The notes under the pieces were generated by a model. That model did not search any database, was not told the DNA's origin, and saw only the letters and a list, made by a program, of their open reading frames with translations. DNA of 64,000 nt from Streptococcus pacificus. Lineage in GTDB: Bacteria > Bacillota > Bacilli > Lactobacillales > Streptococcaceae. Below, piece after piece: positions 17,367 to 27,339 of the stretch. Position 1 is the stretch's first letter, and each line of letters begins with the position of its first letter. The DNA is taken from NCBI RefSeq assembly GCF_016481305.1, contig NZ_JAENBO010000001.1, forward strand, positions 1-64,000, in the 5' to 3' direction. Made by a program: the position numbers and the translations under genes.

Positions 17367-18368
17367 TTAGAGGCAACTATCTCTGATGGTTAACTTTGTG
17401 GCCAATCTAACCATTGAAGCAATTTTTGGAGGATTAGGAGATAATAGTTGTGTCATCAAATCCACTGCAATTTTCCCCATTTCTTCAGTATAGACAGTGA
17501 CACTTGATAAAGTAGGATAAACTTGTTTAGTAATTGGTGTGTCATTAAAAGCAATAAGACTCACTCTTTCAGGGACAGGAATTTTAGCTTCTTGCAATGC
17601 TTTTAAAGCCCCAACTGCTAAGGTATCATTAGCAATGAAGAAGGCTTTGGGAAGTTCCTTGCCTAATTCTTTAATAGCTTTTTGCATCAATTCATAGCCT
17701 GATTGGGTTGAAAATGGTCCTACATAAACTGATTTTGCTTTGTAGATGCCTAATTCACTCATGTAATTTTTGAAGGTTCGAAAACGTTGATCAATCAAAT
17801 GGTCTAAACCATCACTTGTAGATTCTTCACCAGCTATCATTCCGATATCAGATAGATTTTGATTTAAAAAATAATCAATGGTATTGATGACTGAACTATC
17901 AAAATCCGTTGTCACACAAGAATAGCCACTATTAAGCGTATCACTATCAACAAAAATGAGTGTTGAAGTGATTTTTTCCAGTTTTTTAATCTGTTTTTGA
18001 CTGAATTTACCGATGGCAATAATCCCTGTAATGTCAGTATCAATCGAAAAAATAGCATTGTTGAAAAAGCGTAGGATATCATATCCTAGCTCTTGAGCTC
18101 TCTTTTCAATACCAATCCGAATGGCGTAGTAGTAGAGGTCGTTTAGCTCTTCTTGTTCACTGTACCATTGCAAAATGGCTATTGTTTTTTTGGGACCAAC
18201 TTTTTTGGTATTTTTTTGATGTTTGGTGTAGTTGAGTCTTTCGGCAGCACTGATTATTTTTTTTCTGGTCTCAGGACTGACTGAAAGGGTGTCATCTTGG
18301 CTGAGAACCCTTGATACTGTTGCTATTGAAACATTTGCTGACTTAGCAATATCTTTAATTGTTGCCAT
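17367..18368 (-). CDS. galR: LacI/GalR-family repressor of the galactose locus
   Basis: An N-terminal LacI-type helix-turn-helix (MATIKDIAKSANVSIATVSRV) is followed by a periplasmic-binding-protein-like effector domain (FFIANDTLAVGALKALQE, then VSLIAFNDTPITKQVYPTLSSV). At 333 residues the length is standard. The ATG at 18368 is 7 nt after GGAG; the ATG two codons earlier lies too close. The gene is divergent from galK-galT-galE, and palindromic sites lie between them, so it most likely represses both directions and is relieved by galactose. Effector is inferred from context. Confidence 0.93.
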   Translation of the reverse strand: MATIKDIAKSANVSIATVSRVLSQDDTLSVSPETRKKIISAAERLNYTKHQKNTKKVGPKKTIAILQWYSEQEELNDLYYYAIRIGIEKRAQELGYDILRFFNNAIFSIDTDITGIIAIGKFSQKQIKKLEKITSTLIFVDSDTLNSGYSCVTTDFDSSVINTIDYFLNQNLSDIGMIAGEESTSDGLDHLIDQRFRTFKNYMSELGIYKAKSVYVGPFSTQSGYELMQKAIKELGKELPKAFFIANDTLAVGALKALQEAKIPVPERVSLIAFNDTPITKQVYPTLSSVTVYTEEMGKIAVDLMTQLLSPNPPKIASMVRLATKLTIRDSCL

Positions 18369-18392
18369 AACCATTCTCCTTTAATCGTTTTT

Positions 18393-18467
18393 ATTATATC
18401 ATAACAATTAAAAAATTAGTAAAATTTTACTAAAATAATTGACTTTAGTTTTTCTAAAGCGTAAAAT
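18393..18467. promoter_or_regulatory. Divergent galR/galK promoters with two palindromic operators
   Basis: Rightward promoter: TTGACT (18439-18444), 17-bp spacer, TAAAAT (18462-18467). Leftward -10: TATAAT on the minus strand (18393-18398). A perfect 18-bp palindrome, TTAGTAAAATTTTACTAA (18416-18433), sits on the weak galR -35. A second inverted repeat, CTTTAG-TTTTT-CTAAAG (18443-18459), overlaps the galK -35 and spacer. These fit GalR operators for autoregulation and galK repression. Confidence 0.8.
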
Positions 18468-18507
18468 AATAGTGAAACATTATCAAATAGTTTAAAAGGA
18501 GATTCTC

Positions 18508-19680
18508 ATGGAGATTCAAGAATTACAACAAGCTTTTTCAGCGATTTTTAATGCTGACGCCGACGCTACTTTCTTCTCGCCAGGACGTATTAATTTGATA
18601 GGTGAGCATACCGACTATAATGGTGGTCATGTCTTTCCAGCAGCTATCACCATTGGAACATATGGAGCAGCAAGAAAACGTGACGATCAAACCTTACGTT
18701 TTTATTCAGCCAACTTTGAAGAGTTAGGTATTATCGAAGTGGATTTGAATAATCTTGTGTTTGATAAGAAAGACAATTGGACAAACTATGCTAAAGGTGT
18801 TCTTAAATTCTTGCAAGAAGCAGGTCATACTATTGACAAGGGTATGGATATCTATGTTTATGGTAATATTCCAAATGGTGCTGGGTTATCATCATCAGCA
18901 TCATTAGAACTGTTGATTGGTATTATTGCAGAAGAATTATTTGATCTTAAATTAGAACGTCTTGACCTTGTCAAAATTGGTAAACAAACTGAAAATAATT
19001 TTATCGGGGTTAACTCAGGCATTATGGATCAGTTTGCTATTGGTATGGGAGCAGATAATCGTGCTATCTACCTGGATACTAATACCTTAGAGTATGATTT
19101 AGTACCGCTTGACTTGGGCAATAACGTTATTGTGATTATGAATACCAACAAACGCCGTGAATTGGCAGATTCAAAATATAATGAACGTCGCAGTGAATGT
19201 GAAATGGCTGTTGAAGAATTAAACGCTGTTTTAACTATTAAAACGCTTGGTGAGTTGGATGCCAAAACCTTTGATGAGTACGCTTATCTCATCAAGGATG
19301 AAAATCGTATCAAACGCGCTCGTCATGCTGTCCTTGAAAATCAAAGAACTTTAGAAGCGCGTGAAGCTTTAGCAGCTGGTGACTTGGAAAAATTCGGTCG
19401 CTTGGTTAATGCTTCTCACGTGTCTTTAGAGCATGACTATGAAGTAACAGGTATTGAACTTGATACCTTAGCACACACTGCTTGGGAACAAGAAGGCGTG
19501 CTTGGTGCACGTATGACAGGTGCTGGATTTGGTGGCTGTGGTATCGCCATTGTCGCTAAAGACAAAGTTGAGCAATTCACCAAAAACGTTGGCGACATCT
19601 ACACAGAAAAAATCGGCTATGCCCCAGACTTCTACATTGCTGAAGTAGCAGGTGGTTCACGTGTCCTATCAAGAAAATAA
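18508..19680 (+). CDS. galK: Galactokinase
   Basis: Phosphorylates alpha-galactose to galactose 1-phosphate with ATP. GHMP kinase signatures are clear: the galactokinase signature [20 protein letters not shown] near residue 22-41, the phosphate-binding loop [15 protein letters not shown], the catalytic-base region [13 protein letters not shown], and the C-terminal [17 protein letters not shown]. At 390 residues it is full length. AAGGAGA precedes the ATG. It is first in galK-galT-galE, with galT starting 5 nt after its stop, and is controlled by the operator-bearing promoter upstream. Confidence 0.97.
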   Translation: MEIQELQQAFSAIFNADADATFFSPGRINLIGEHTDYNGGHVFPAAITIGTYGAARKRDDQTLRFYSANFEELGIIEVDLNNLVFDKKDNWTNYAKGVLKFLQEAGHTIDKGMDIYVYGNIPNGAGLSSSASLELLIGIIAEELFDLKLERLDLVKIGKQTENNFIGVNSGIMDQFAIGMGADNRAIYLDTNTLEYDLVPLDLGNNVIVIMNTNKRRELADSKYNERRSECEMAVEELNAVLTIKTLGELDAKTFDEYAYLIKDENRIKRARHAVLENQRTLEAREALAAGDLEKFGRLVNASHVSLEHDYEVTGIELDTLAHTAWEQEGVLGARMTGAGFGGCGIAIVAKDKVEQFTKNVGDIYTEKIGYAPDFYIAEVAGGSRVLSRK

Positions 19681-19684
19681 AACT

Positions 19685-21169
19685 ATGAAAACAATAATAG
19701 ACGTCTTTGTTGAAAAAGTGATTGAGAATTCTCACTACACGGCTTTAGATGCCATTTATCTCAGAAATCGTATTTTAGCTTTAGTGGGTGAAGAGAATAG
19801 CCAAAAAGAAACAGACCTTAATGAGTTGATTGCTTTGAAAGATGAACTGGTTGAATTAGCTGTTTTAAATGGTAAAGTTGGTTCTCTCCAAGAAGAAAAA
19901 GATACCTTGGGAGCAGAATTGATGAATTTTATCACTCCAACTCCTAGCCAGCTTAATCATGACTTTTGGCAAACGTACGATAAGGATAAACAAAAAGCCA
20001 TTGCTGATTTTTACCAACTTAGTCAAAAAAATGACTACATCAAATTAAAAGCGATTGCTAAAAATATTTATTACCAAGTAGCCACTGATTATGGCAATTT
20101 AGAGATTACGATTAATCTGTCTAAGCCTGAAAAAGATCCTAAGTCGATTGCTATGGCTAAGCAAATGAAAAGCACTAGCTACCCTATGTGCCAACTTTGT
20201 GTTGAAAACGAAGGCTATCAAGGTAGGATTAATCATCCTGCTAGAGCCAATCATCGCATTATTAGACTTGATTTAGGGGATGAAAAATGGGGGTTCCAAT
20301 ATTCACCTTATGCCTACTTTAATGAGCATAGTATTGTGTTAAACACTGAACATGTTCCCATGGTGATTAGTCAAAAAACCTTTGAACAGTTACTAGACAT
20401 CGTTGATATTTTTCCAACCTATTTTGTTGGTAGCAATGCCGATTTACCAATCGTTGGTGGCTCTATTTTGACACATAATCATTACCAAGCAGGGAAACAT
20501 ACCTTTCCTATGGAAGTGGCTCCACTTGATACAACCTTTACTTTTAAAGGCTATGAGACTATACAAGCGGGAATTGTGAAATGGCCAATGTCTGTTCTGC
20601 GCCTAAGAAGTGACAATAAAAAAGAGTTGATTGATTTGGCAGAAAAAATTCGGCTAGCTTGGAAAGATTATTCTGATCAGAGCCAAGATATTATTGCTAA
20701 AACTGGTAGTGAAGAACACCATACAGTGACTCCTATTGCTAGAAAAAATAATGGCTCATATGAGCTTGATCTTGTTTTAAGAGATAATCATACGTCGGAA
20801 GAATTTCCAGATGGGATTTATCATCCACATCCAGATGTGCAACACATCAAAAAAGAAAATATTGGCCTCATTGAAGTGATGGGACTGGCTATTTTACCTC
20901 CTCGTCTGAAAGATGAGCTTTTAGAAGTTGAACATTATTTGTTGGAAGAAGAAAATGAATTAAAAGACTATCATAAGGACTGGGCAGATGCCATCAAGGC
21001 CAAGTATGGTCAGTTTGACCGAGACACGGTATCAACTATCGTCAAACAAGAGATGGGCCTTGTTTTTGCTCGCGTGCTTGAGGATGCCGGTGTCTACAAA
21101 CGCACACAAGCAGGTCAAGACGCCTTTATGGCTTTTGTTAGAAGTGTTGGGATTAAAGAAGGAGAATAA
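19685..21169 (+). CDS. galT: Galactose-1-phosphate uridylyltransferase (Firmicutes type)
   Basis: Exchanges UDP-glucose and galactose 1-phosphate to give UDP-galactose and glucose 1-phosphate. The 494-residue length and segments such as [39 protein letters not shown] and [20 protein letters not shown] are those of the long GalT class of Gram-positive bacteria. The HNHYQAG region supplies the catalytic histidine. The ATG at 19685 lies five nucleotides beyond the galK stop; no strong ribosome binding site is visible, suggesting translational coupling. Confidence 0.95.
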   Translation: MKTIIDVFVEKVIENSHYTALDAIYLRNRILALVGEENSQKETDLNELIALKDELVELAVLNGKVGSLQEEKDTLGAELMNFITPTPSQLNHDFWQTYDKDKQKAIADFYQLSQKNDYIKLKAIAKNIYYQVATDYGNLEITINLSKPEKDPKSIAMAKQMKSTSYPMCQLCVENEGYQGRINHPARANHRIIRLDLGDEKWGFQYSPYAYFNEHSIVLNTEHVPMVISQKTFEQLLDIVDIFPTYFVGSNADLPIVGGSILTHNHYQAGKHTFPMEVAPLDTTFTFKGYETIQAGIVKWPMSVLRLRSDNKKELIDLAEKIRLAWKDYSDQSQDIIAKTGSEEHHTVTPIARKNNGSYELDLVLRDNHTSEEFPDGIYHPHPDVQHIKKENIGLIEVMGLAILPPRLKDELLEVEHYLLEEENELKDYHKDWADAIKAKYGQFDRDTVSTIVKQEMGLVFARVLEDAGVYKRTQAGQDAFMAFVRSVGIKEGE

Positions 21170-21170
21170 A

Positions 21171-22172
21171 ATGACTGTTTTAGTACTTGGTGGAGCAGGT
21201 TATATAGGCTCACACATGGTTGATCGTTTGATTGAAAAAGGTGATGAACAAGTAGTCGTGGTAGACAATTTGGTGACAGGTCACCGTTCTTCTGTCCATT
21301 CTGATGCTGTTTTTTATGAAGGCGACTTGGCAGATAAACCTTTCATGCGACAAGTTTTTACAAAACATCCTGATATTGATGCAGTGATTCATTTTGCAGC
21401 CTTCTCACTGGTGGCAGAGTCTATGAGTGATCCTTTAAAGTATTTTGATAACAATACTTCTGGAATGATTTCATTACTTGAGGTGATGAGAGAGTTTGAA
21501 ATCAAAAACATTGTTTTTTCATCAACAGCAGCAACTTATGGTATTCCAGAAAAAATGCCAATTCAAGAAGAAGATAAACAAAACCCAATCAATCCATATG
21601 GTGAAAGTAAACTGATGATGGAAAAAATTATGAGATGGGCTGATAGTGCTTATGGATTAAAATCTGTGGCATTGCGTTATTTTAATGTCGCAGGTGCTAA
21701 ACCAGATGGTTCTATTGGTGAAGATCACGGTCCTGAAACCCACATTTTACCAATTATCTTACAAGTCGTTCAAGGTAAGCGTGATAAAATGATGATTTTT
21801 GGTGATGATTACAACACACCAGATGGAACTAATATCAGAGACTATGTCCATCCATTTGATTTGGCTGATGCTCATATTTTGGCGGTCGATTATTTACGAA
21901 AAGGTCATCCATCAACAGCCTTCAATTTAGGCTCATCAACTGGTTTTTCCAATTTAGAAATTTTAGAAGCAGCAAGAGAAGTAACAGGCCATCCTATTCC
22001 ATCAGAGATTGGCGAGAGAAGACCTGGAGATCCTGATACACTCATTGCTGACTCAACAAAAGCAAGAGAAATTTTAGGCTGGAAACCTCAGTTTGATAAC
22101 ATTAAAAAAATCATTGAGACAGCTTGGGCTTGGCATTCTAGTCATCCTAAGGGTTACGATGATAGAGATTAG
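21171..22172 (+). CDS. galE: UDP-glucose 4-epimerase
   Basis: Interconverts UDP-galactose and UDP-glucose, closing the Leloir cycle. The N-terminal [14 protein letters not shown] binds NAD, and the short-chain dehydrogenase catalytic pattern is present (SSTAATYG for Ser/Thr; [12 protein letters not shown] for YxxxK). [18 protein letters not shown] is typical of GalE. The 333-residue frame starts at ATG 21171 with GGAG overlapping the galT end; longer in-frame versions would overlap galT and are not needed. A hairpin terminator follows. Confidence 0.97.
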   Translation: MTVLVLGGAGYIGSHMVDRLIEKGDEQVVVVDNLVTGHRSSVHSDAVFYEGDLADKPFMRQVFTKHPDIDAVIHFAAFSLVAESMSDPLKYFDNNTSGMISLLEVMREFEIKNIVFSSTAATYGIPEKMPIQEEDKQNPINPYGESKLMMEKIMRWADSAYGLKSVALRYFNVAGAKPDGSIGEDHGPETHILPIILQVVQGKRDKMMIFGDDYNTPDGTNIRDYVHPFDLADAHILAVDYLRKGHPSTAFNLGSSTGFSNLEILEAAREVTGHPIPSEIGERRPGDPDTLIADSTKAREILGWKPQFDNIKKIIETAWAWHSSHPKGYDDRD

Positions 22173-22198
22173 ACCTTTTTCATAAGATTTAAAATAAT

Positions 22199-22236
22199 AT
22201 GCTTGTCTGTCTTATTTTTGACAGCAGGCATTTTTT
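22199..22236 (+). terminator. Probable terminator of galK-galT-galE
   Basis: ATGCTTGTCTGTC pairs imperfectly with GACAGCAGGCAT around an 8-nt loop and ends in T6. Confidence 0.75.
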
Positions 22237-22247
22237 GTAAGTTTAGA

Positions 22248-22264
22248 TATAGTTAAAAACTATA
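22248..22264 (+). promoter_or_regulatory. MET-box upstream of metQ
   Basis: TATAGTT-AAA-AACTATA is a perfect 7-bp inverted repeat around three bases and matches the streptococcal MET-box bound by the LysR-type regulator MtaR/MetR. A TATAAT (22295-22300) lies downstream, placing the box at an activator position. The metQ-metN-metI genes that follow import methionine. Confidence 0.85.
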
Positions 22265-22353
22265 ACAAATCCTATCAAATAACAATTTGATTCTTATAAT
22301 GACTTATGAGAGAATAAGACCAGTTATTTATTAAAAGAAAAAGAGGAATTACT

Positions 22354-23208
22354 ATGTCATTAAAAAAAATAGTTTCATTACTGACGATTACATTATTAGC
22401 AGGCTTTATTTTAGCAGCATGCGGTGCTAAGAGTGACGACGATGATGCTAAAACATTAAAAATCGGTGTGATGTCAATGACAGAGTCTGATGAAGCACGT
22501 TGGGATAAAATTGAAGACTTATTAGAGTCTGAAGATATCGATCTTGATTTTGTAGAATTCACTGAGTACTCTCAACCAAACAAAGCTTTGGCAAACGGTG
22601 AAGTGGATATTAATGCTTTTCAACATTACAACTTTTTAAACAATTGGAATGATGAAAATAATGGTGATTTAGTAACTATCGCTGAAACCTATATCAGTCC
22701 AGTTCATCTCTTTTCAGGCACGGATACTTCTGGTAAAGCCAAATATAAAACTGTTTCTGAATTACCAGATGGCGCTCAAATTGCAGTGCCAAATGATGCC
22801 ACAAATGAAAGTCGTGCACTTTATGTTTTACAAACAGCTGGTTTGATTGAGTTAGACGTTTCAGGTGATGAACTTGCAACCATTGCTAATATCAAATCAA
22901 ATCCTAAAAACTTAGACATTAAAGAACTTGAAGCTAGTCAAACAGCTCGTTCACTCATTTCAGCAGATGCAGCTATCGTTAACAACAGTTATGCTGTGCC
23001 AGCAGATATTGATTATGAAACATCACTCTTTAAAGAAGAGATTAATGATGATTCAAAACAATGGATTAACATTATTGTCGGTCAAAAAGATTGGGAAAAA
23101 TCTAAAAAAGCAGACTTGATTAAAAAAGTTGTAGAAGCTTATCAAACAGATGATGTTAAGAAAATCATCGAAGAGACTTCAGATGGCATTGACTTACCAG
23201 TTTGGTAA
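22354..23208 (+). CDS. metQ: Methionine ABC transporter, substrate-binding lipoprotein
   Basis: An NlpA/MetQ-family protein of 284 residues. The N-terminus is a lipoprotein signal ending ILAAC, with the lipidated cysteine at residue 23. The mature part shows family segments: LKIGVMSMTE, VEFTEYSQPNKALANGEVDI, NAFQHYNFL, and ISPVHLFSG. It captures D- or L-methionine at the outer face of the membrane and delivers it to MetNI. Binding partner genes lie directly downstream, separated by a strong hairpin. A MET-box upstream supports methionine-responsive control; another amino-acid substrate is possible but less likely. Confidence 0.93.
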   Translation: MSLKKIVSLLTITLLAGFILAACGAKSDDDDAKTLKIGVMSMTESDEARWDKIEDLLESEDIDLDFVEFTEYSQPNKALANGEVDINAFQHYNFLNNWNDENNGDLVTIAETYISPVHLFSGTDTSGKAKYKTVSELPDGAQIAVPNDATNESRALYVLQTAGLIELDVSGDELATIANIKSNPKNLDIKELEASQTARSLISADAAIVNNSYAVPADIDYETSLFKEEINDDSKQWINIIVGQKDWEKSKKADLIKKVVEAYQTDDVKKIIEETSDGIDLPVW

Positions 23209-23212
23209 TTTA

Positions 23213-23251
23213 AAGACAATTAAGCGTGTGAATAACACGCTTAATTGTCTT
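23213..23251 (+). other. Perfect 17-bp intercistronic hairpin between metQ and metN
   Basis: Bases 23213-23229 pair perfectly with 23235-23251 around GAATA, starting five bases after the metQ stop. No T run follows (ATAGGC), so it is unlikely to be a full terminator. Such a hairpin could protect the upstream message from 3' decay or partly attenuate, giving more binding protein than permease. Confidence 0.85.
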
Positions 23252-23300
23252 ATAGGCTCTAACCAATTACTATTAAAAGGAAAAAAGAAAGGGAACAACT

Positions 23301-24365
23301 ATGGCTCAAACCATTATCTCCTTAGACAACATTGACATTACCTTTCGTCAAAAAAATAAAATGATTGAAGCCGTTAAAAATGTTAGTCTAACAATTGATA
23401 AGGGACAAATTTACGGTATTGTAGGCTACTCAGGAGCAGGAAAATCAACACTCGTGCGCGTGATAAATCTTTTACAAGTGCCAACAGCAGGAAAAATTAT
23501 TGTTGATGGTGACGTGATGTTCGATCAAGATAAGGTTCAAATTAGCACTAAGGAGCTGCGTGAAAAACGTCGTGATATCGGGATGATTTTCCAGCATTTC
23601 AATCTAATGGCACAAAAAACAGCAAGAGAAAATATTGCCTTTGCCTTAAAACATTCGCCACTTAGTAAAGAAGAAAAGGAAGAAAAAGTCCAAGAGTTAC
23701 TAGATTTGGTAGGATTGGCTGATCGCTCCGAAAGCTATCCAGCTCAGTTGTCTGGTGGTCAAAAGCAACGTGTAGCGATTGCTCGTGCTCTAGCCAATGA
23801 CCCTAAAATTTTAATTTCCGATGAATCAACTTCTGCCCTGGACCCAAAAACAACGCAACAAATTTTAGCTCTGCTACAAGAACTTAATCAAAAATTAGGC
23901 TTAACCATTGTTCTCATTACTCACGAGATGCAAATCGTAAAAGACATTTGTCACCGTGTTGCGGTCATGCAAAATGGTCAATTAATTGAAGAGGGTTCTA
24001 TTTTAGAGATATTTTCACATCCAAAAGAAGCTTTAACAAAAGACTTTATCAATGTGGCAACGGGTATTGATGAGGCGTTACCAAAAATAGAAAGACAAGA
24101 AATCGTCCAACAATTACCTGAAAATGCGGTCTTAGTAAAATTAAATTATGTCGGTTCATCAACAGATGAGCCTATCCTTAATCGCATTTATAAGCAATTT
24201 AACATTAGTGCTAATATTTTATACGGTAATATTGAAATTTTGGATAATACACCTGTTGGTGAAATGATTGCTATTTTAGAAGGCAACGAGGAGAGTCTCG
24301 AAAAAGCTCTAGTAGCTATCAATGCCTCCAACGTCACCGTAGATATTTTAAAGAGAGGACGTTAA
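23301..24365 (+). CDS. metN: Methionine ABC transporter, ATP-binding protein
   Basis: Hydrolyses ATP to drive methionine import. Walker A is GYSGAGKST (42-50), the signature is LSGGQKQR, Walker B runs [12 protein letters not shown], and the H-loop is in VLITHEM. At 354 residues it includes the C-terminal extension of about 100 residues ([20 protein letters not shown]) typical of MetN, a NIL-type domain that binds methionine and inhibits transport when the cell is replete. The stop abuts the metI start. Confidence 0.95.
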   Translation: MAQTIISLDNIDITFRQKNKMIEAVKNVSLTIDKGQIYGIVGYSGAGKSTLVRVINLLQVPTAGKIIVDGDVMFDQDKVQISTKELREKRRDIGMIFQHFNLMAQKTARENIAFALKHSPLSKEEKEEKVQELLDLVGLADRSESYPAQLSGGQKQRVAIARALANDPKILISDESTSALDPKTTQQILALLQELNQKLGLTIVLITHEMQIVKDICHRVAVMQNGQLIEEGSILEIFSHPKEALTKDFINVATGIDEALPKIERQEIVQQLPENAVLVKLNYVGSSTDEPILNRIYKQFNISANILYGNIEILDNTPVGEMIAILEGNEESLEKALVAINASNVTVDILKRGR

Positions 24366-25058
24366 ATGATTGAGTTAATTCAAACCTATTTACCCAATGT
24401 TTATCAGCTAGGTTGGTCTGGTGATAATGGATGGGGAACTGCAATTTATTACACACTCTACATGACCATTATTCCCTTTATTGTGGGAGGTAGTGCTGGC
24501 TTGGGTATTGGTTTATTATTAGTCATGACAGGTCCTCAAGGTGTTCTAGAAAACAAATATATCCACTGGATTCTTGATAAAATCATCTCTATTTTTAGGG
24601 CTATCCCTTTTATCATCTTACTTGCAATTATGTATCCTTTAGCCTTATTATTAGTGAATTCCGTGATTGGGCCAGATGTTGCTAATATATCGCTTTCAGT
24701 GGCGGTCTTTGCCTTTTTTGTTAGACAAGTCCAAGTGGTCATGTCAGAATTGGATAAAGGCGTCATTGAAGCTGCAAAAGCCTCGGGAGCCACAACTTGG
24801 GACATTGCCGTCATCTATATTACAGAAGGCCTACCTGATATCATTCGTGTGGCAACTGTCACCATCATCTCTTTGGTTGGTGAAACAGCAATGGCCGGTG
24901 CCATTGGTGCAGGAGGACTTGGGCATGTGGCCATATCTTACGGTTATAACCGATATAATAATGATGTTACCTGGGTTGCTACTCTTTGTATTCTTCTTAT
25001 TATCTTTGGCGTTCAATTTTTGGGAGATTTTCTCACTAAAAAAATAAGTCATAAATAA
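24366..25058 (+). CDS. metI: Methionine ABC transporter, permease
   Basis: A 230-residue permease with about five hydrophobic helices. The cytoplasmic EAA loop that docks on MetN is visible (VIEAAKASGATTWDIAVIYI, then EGLPDI). The sequence GETAMAGAIGAGGLGHVAI near the end is characteristic of MetI. The ATG directly follows the metN stop codon with GAGAGGAC upstream. Together with MetQ and MetN it forms the complete importer; a strong terminator follows. Confidence 0.95.
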   Translation: MIELIQTYLPNVYQLGWSGDNGWGTAIYYTLYMTIIPFIVGGSAGLGIGLLLVMTGPQGVLENKYIHWILDKIISIFRAIPFIILLAIMYPLALLLVNSVIGPDVANISLSVAVFAFFVRQVQVVMSELDKGVIEAAKASGATTWDIAVIYITEGLPDIIRVATVTIISLVGETAMAGAIGAGGLGHVAISYGYNRYNNDVTWVATLCILLIIFGVQFLGDFLTKKISHK

Positions 25059-25089
25059 AATAAGTATCACTAGGTATGTTTATATCAAC

Positions 25090-25128
25090 AAAAAACGTCT
25101 TCTTACAACTGTAAGAAGACGTTTTTTT
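25090..25128. terminator. Bidirectional terminator between metI and brnQ
   Basis: An approximately 18-bp stem (25090-25107 with 25110-25127) between A and T runs separates convergent metI and brnQ. Confidence 0.9.
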
Positions 25129-25144
25129 ATATTATTTGATCGAA

Positions 25145-26536
25145 TTACAATGATTGTGCTTTTCTTTTGATAAAGGAAATAATAAAGCCAATAACAAACC
25201 CAACGACTGCAAAACTAATCCATCCCATTGAATATTGTCCAAGAGGAATTGTAATAGTAAAGAAATCTGTTAATGCCTGAGGAACAGAAAAGAAATCTGT
25301 CATTACACCTAATGTTGAAATCGCATCATATAGTGCTGGGATAAGTGTGAAACCTGTTGTTATCTGATAAACCAGACGATCCCCTTTAAACCATCCTTTT
25401 GTGAGTGATAGAAAAATCAAGGTAATGGTTAGAGGGTAAAGTAAAAAGAGCACAGGCACTGACCAATTGATTATTTCAGCAAGACCACCAAAATAGAACA
25501 TTGTTGCAATGATTGTAAACAACGTTACCCAAATAAAGTAAGAAACTTTAGGGACCAATTCATTGAAGTATTCTGCACAGGAAGTAATCAGACCAGTTGA
25601 AGTGGTTAAACAGGCCAGAAAGATAATGACTGATAAAATGATTTGACCAATTTGACCTAAGTAGAAGTTTGCTGATTGAGATAAGATATGCCCACCATCA
25701 ATGGCAGAGTTATCCATCATGAATTGCCCATCAGTAAAGGTAAAGAGTCCTTGGGAAGTAGCTCCAATGCGTGTAATAAAAATATAGATGAGAGCTAGTA
25801 AAACTGTTGCAATCACACCAGAAGACATCGTTGTTTTAGCCAGTTCTTTGTTTGACTTGTCGCCAAAACTTTTGGCTGCATTAATAACCAAGATAGAAAA
25901 AGCTAATGATGCCAAAGCATCCATCGTTCCGTAACCTTGAATGATTCCAGCAACAAAAGGTAGCCTAGAAAAAGCTTCATTGACATTTGAACCAATATCA
26001 ATTGGTGTTCCTAAGCTGCCAGCCGGTTTGATAAATGAAAAGATAACCAAGATAGCAATGACAACTAAAAGAGAAGGTGTTAAGTACTTACCAATACGTT
26101 CAGCAATTTTATTCGGTTTAATCGCTAGCCAGTATGAAATCCCAAAAAAGACAAGAGCATAGAGCGCCTTTGTTAATAAACTATCGCCAAAGATTGGAGC
26201 GATACCAACAGAGTAAGAAGTGGCACCTGTTCTTGGAATGGCAAAAAAAGGACCAATAGAAAGATAAAGTGCTACTGAAAAAAAGATAGCATAGGGCTTA
26301 GCAATTGGTCTTGCTAATTCTTCAGGGTTAGAGGCTCCTGTATAGGAAATGGCAATAACACCAAGGAGAGGGAGTGTGACCGCAGTTAAGAGAAAACCAA
26401 TCACGGCTGGCCAAATGTTACTACCAGAATAAATGCCTAAAAAGGCGGGGAAAATTAAGTTACCTGCTCCAAAAAAGAGAGCAAATAGCATAAAACCAAT
26501 GATGAGAAATTTATTTTTTTGTGACGTTTGATTCAA
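25145..26536 (-). CDS. brnQ: Branched-chain amino acid carrier BrnQ
   Basis: A 463-residue polytopic protein with about 12 hydrophobic helices and the LIVCS-family opening (FLIIGFMLFALFFGAGNLIFP). It imports Leu, Ile and Val with a cation. Other family segments include YLSIGPFFAIPRTGATSY and FLACLTTSTGLITSCAEYF. The start appears to be TTG at 26536, with AAAGGG 7 nt upstream; no in-frame ATG fits the conserved N-terminus with a ribosome binding site. It is a single gene with a strong promoter. Confidence 0.93.
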   Translation of the reverse strand: MNQTSQKNKFLIIGFMLFALFFGAGNLIFPAFLGIYSGSNIWPAVIGFLLTAVTLPLLGVIAISYTGASNPEELARPIAKPYAIFFSVALYLSIGPFFAIPRTGATSYSVGIAPIFGDSLLTKALYALVFFGISYWLAIKPNKIAERIGKYLTPSLLVVIAILVIFSFIKPAGSLGTPIDIGSNVNEAFSRLPFVAGIIQGYGTMDALASLAFSILVINAAKSFGDKSNKELAKTTMSSGVIATVLLALIYIFITRIGATSQGLFTFTDGQFMMDNSAIDGGHILSQSANFYLGQIGQIILSVIIFLACLTTSTGLITSCAEYFNELVPKVSYFIWVTLFTIIATMFYFGGLAEIINWSVPVLFLLYPLTITLIFLSLTKGWFKGDRLVYQITTGFTLIPALYDAISTLGVMTDFFSVPQALTDFFTITIPLGQYSMGWISFAVVGFVIGFIISFIKRKAQSL

Positions 26537-26563
26537 TAGACAGCCCTTTCTGTGATGACAATG

Positions 26564-26632
26564 GTAATAGCTAACTATTACAGGAAAAAAGTATATTATT
26601 AGGATTATATTATAATGCTAGAGGTCTGTCAA
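26564..26632 (-). promoter_or_regulatory. brnQ promoter and leader inverted repeat
   Basis: On the minus strand TTGACA (26627-26632), 17-bp spacer, TATAAT (26604-26609). Downstream, in the leader, GTAATAG-TTAG-CTATTAC (26564-26581) forms a perfect 7-bp inverted repeat that could be an operator or small RNA hairpin. No CodY-box match is evident. Confidence 0.75.
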
Positions 26633-26652
26633 TATGACTTTTGAATAATCCT

Positions 26653-27324
26653 TTAGTTAAAATAGCCCAAATAATCGTATTTTTCAAAGGTTCTTGAATT
26701 AGCAATGGCAACGATAATAGCATTTTCATCAAAGGGTTCATTAACAGGAATAGAGGTATCAAGTGGTGATGATTTGCTAATTCTTGTACCAATCAAGTTG
26801 AGGTCATATTTACGACGAACATCTAATTCTTGTACTGTTTTTCCTATCCATTCTTTAGGTAGTTTAAACTCAACAATAGAAACATCTCCTTCAAAATGGT
26901 AGATTCCAGCGATGGTATGTCTTAAAATATCGGAAGCAACAACTTTACCAGACTCTCTTTCAGGAGAAATGACTAAATCGGCTCCAATTTCATAAAGCAC
27001 TTCTTCATAGTGGCTACTTCTTGCTTTAGCAATAATTCTTGGAACTCCTAGTTTTTTACAGTGCATAACTGCTAAAACGGAACTTTCCAAGTTGTTTCCT
27101 GTTGCAATAATAACGACATCGCATTGATCAATCCCTGTATTCTTTAAGATTTCGATATCAGAAATATCACCAATAGCTGCCTTGCTAACAATATCTGCCA
27201 CTTCTTGGATATGTTGTTCTTTACTATCAATGGCAATAACTTCTTGACCAAACTCACTGAGTTCAGTAGCGATAGTGCGTCCAAAAATACCCAATCCTAA
27301 TACACCTACAATTTTTTGTTTCAT
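26653..27324 (-). CDS. ktrA: Potassium uptake regulatory subunit (KtrA-type RCK protein)
   Basis: A 223-residue cytoplasmic RCK protein. The N-terminal Rossmann fold (VGVLGLGIFGRTIATELSEFG, then VIAIDSKEQ) binds nucleotides such as ATP/ADP or NAD(H). A C-terminal TrkA-C domain follows (VEFKLPKEWIGKTVQELDVRR). It gates the KtrB channel-like subunit encoded immediately upstream; KtrAB takes up potassium in osmotic adaptation. The start has AAAAGGAAA upstream and lies 15 nt after ktrB. Confidence 0.93.
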   Translation of the reverse strand: MKQKIVGVLGLGIFGRTIATELSEFGQEVIAIDSKEQHIQEVADIVSKAAIGDISDIEILKNTGIDQCDVVIIATGNNLESSVLAVMHCKKLGVPRIIAKARSSHYEEVLYEIGADLVISPERESGKVVASDILRHTIAGIYHFEGDVSIVEFKLPKEWIGKTVQELDVRRKYDLNLIGTRISKSSPLDTSIPVNEPFDENAIIVAIANSRTFEKYDYLGYFN

Positions 27325-27339
27325 ATTTGTTTTCCTTTT

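Noticed and set aside
20988..21170. 61-residue N-terminal extension of galE
   Set aside because: It overlaps galT, and ATG 21171 has a good ribosome binding site and the correct GalE N-terminus.
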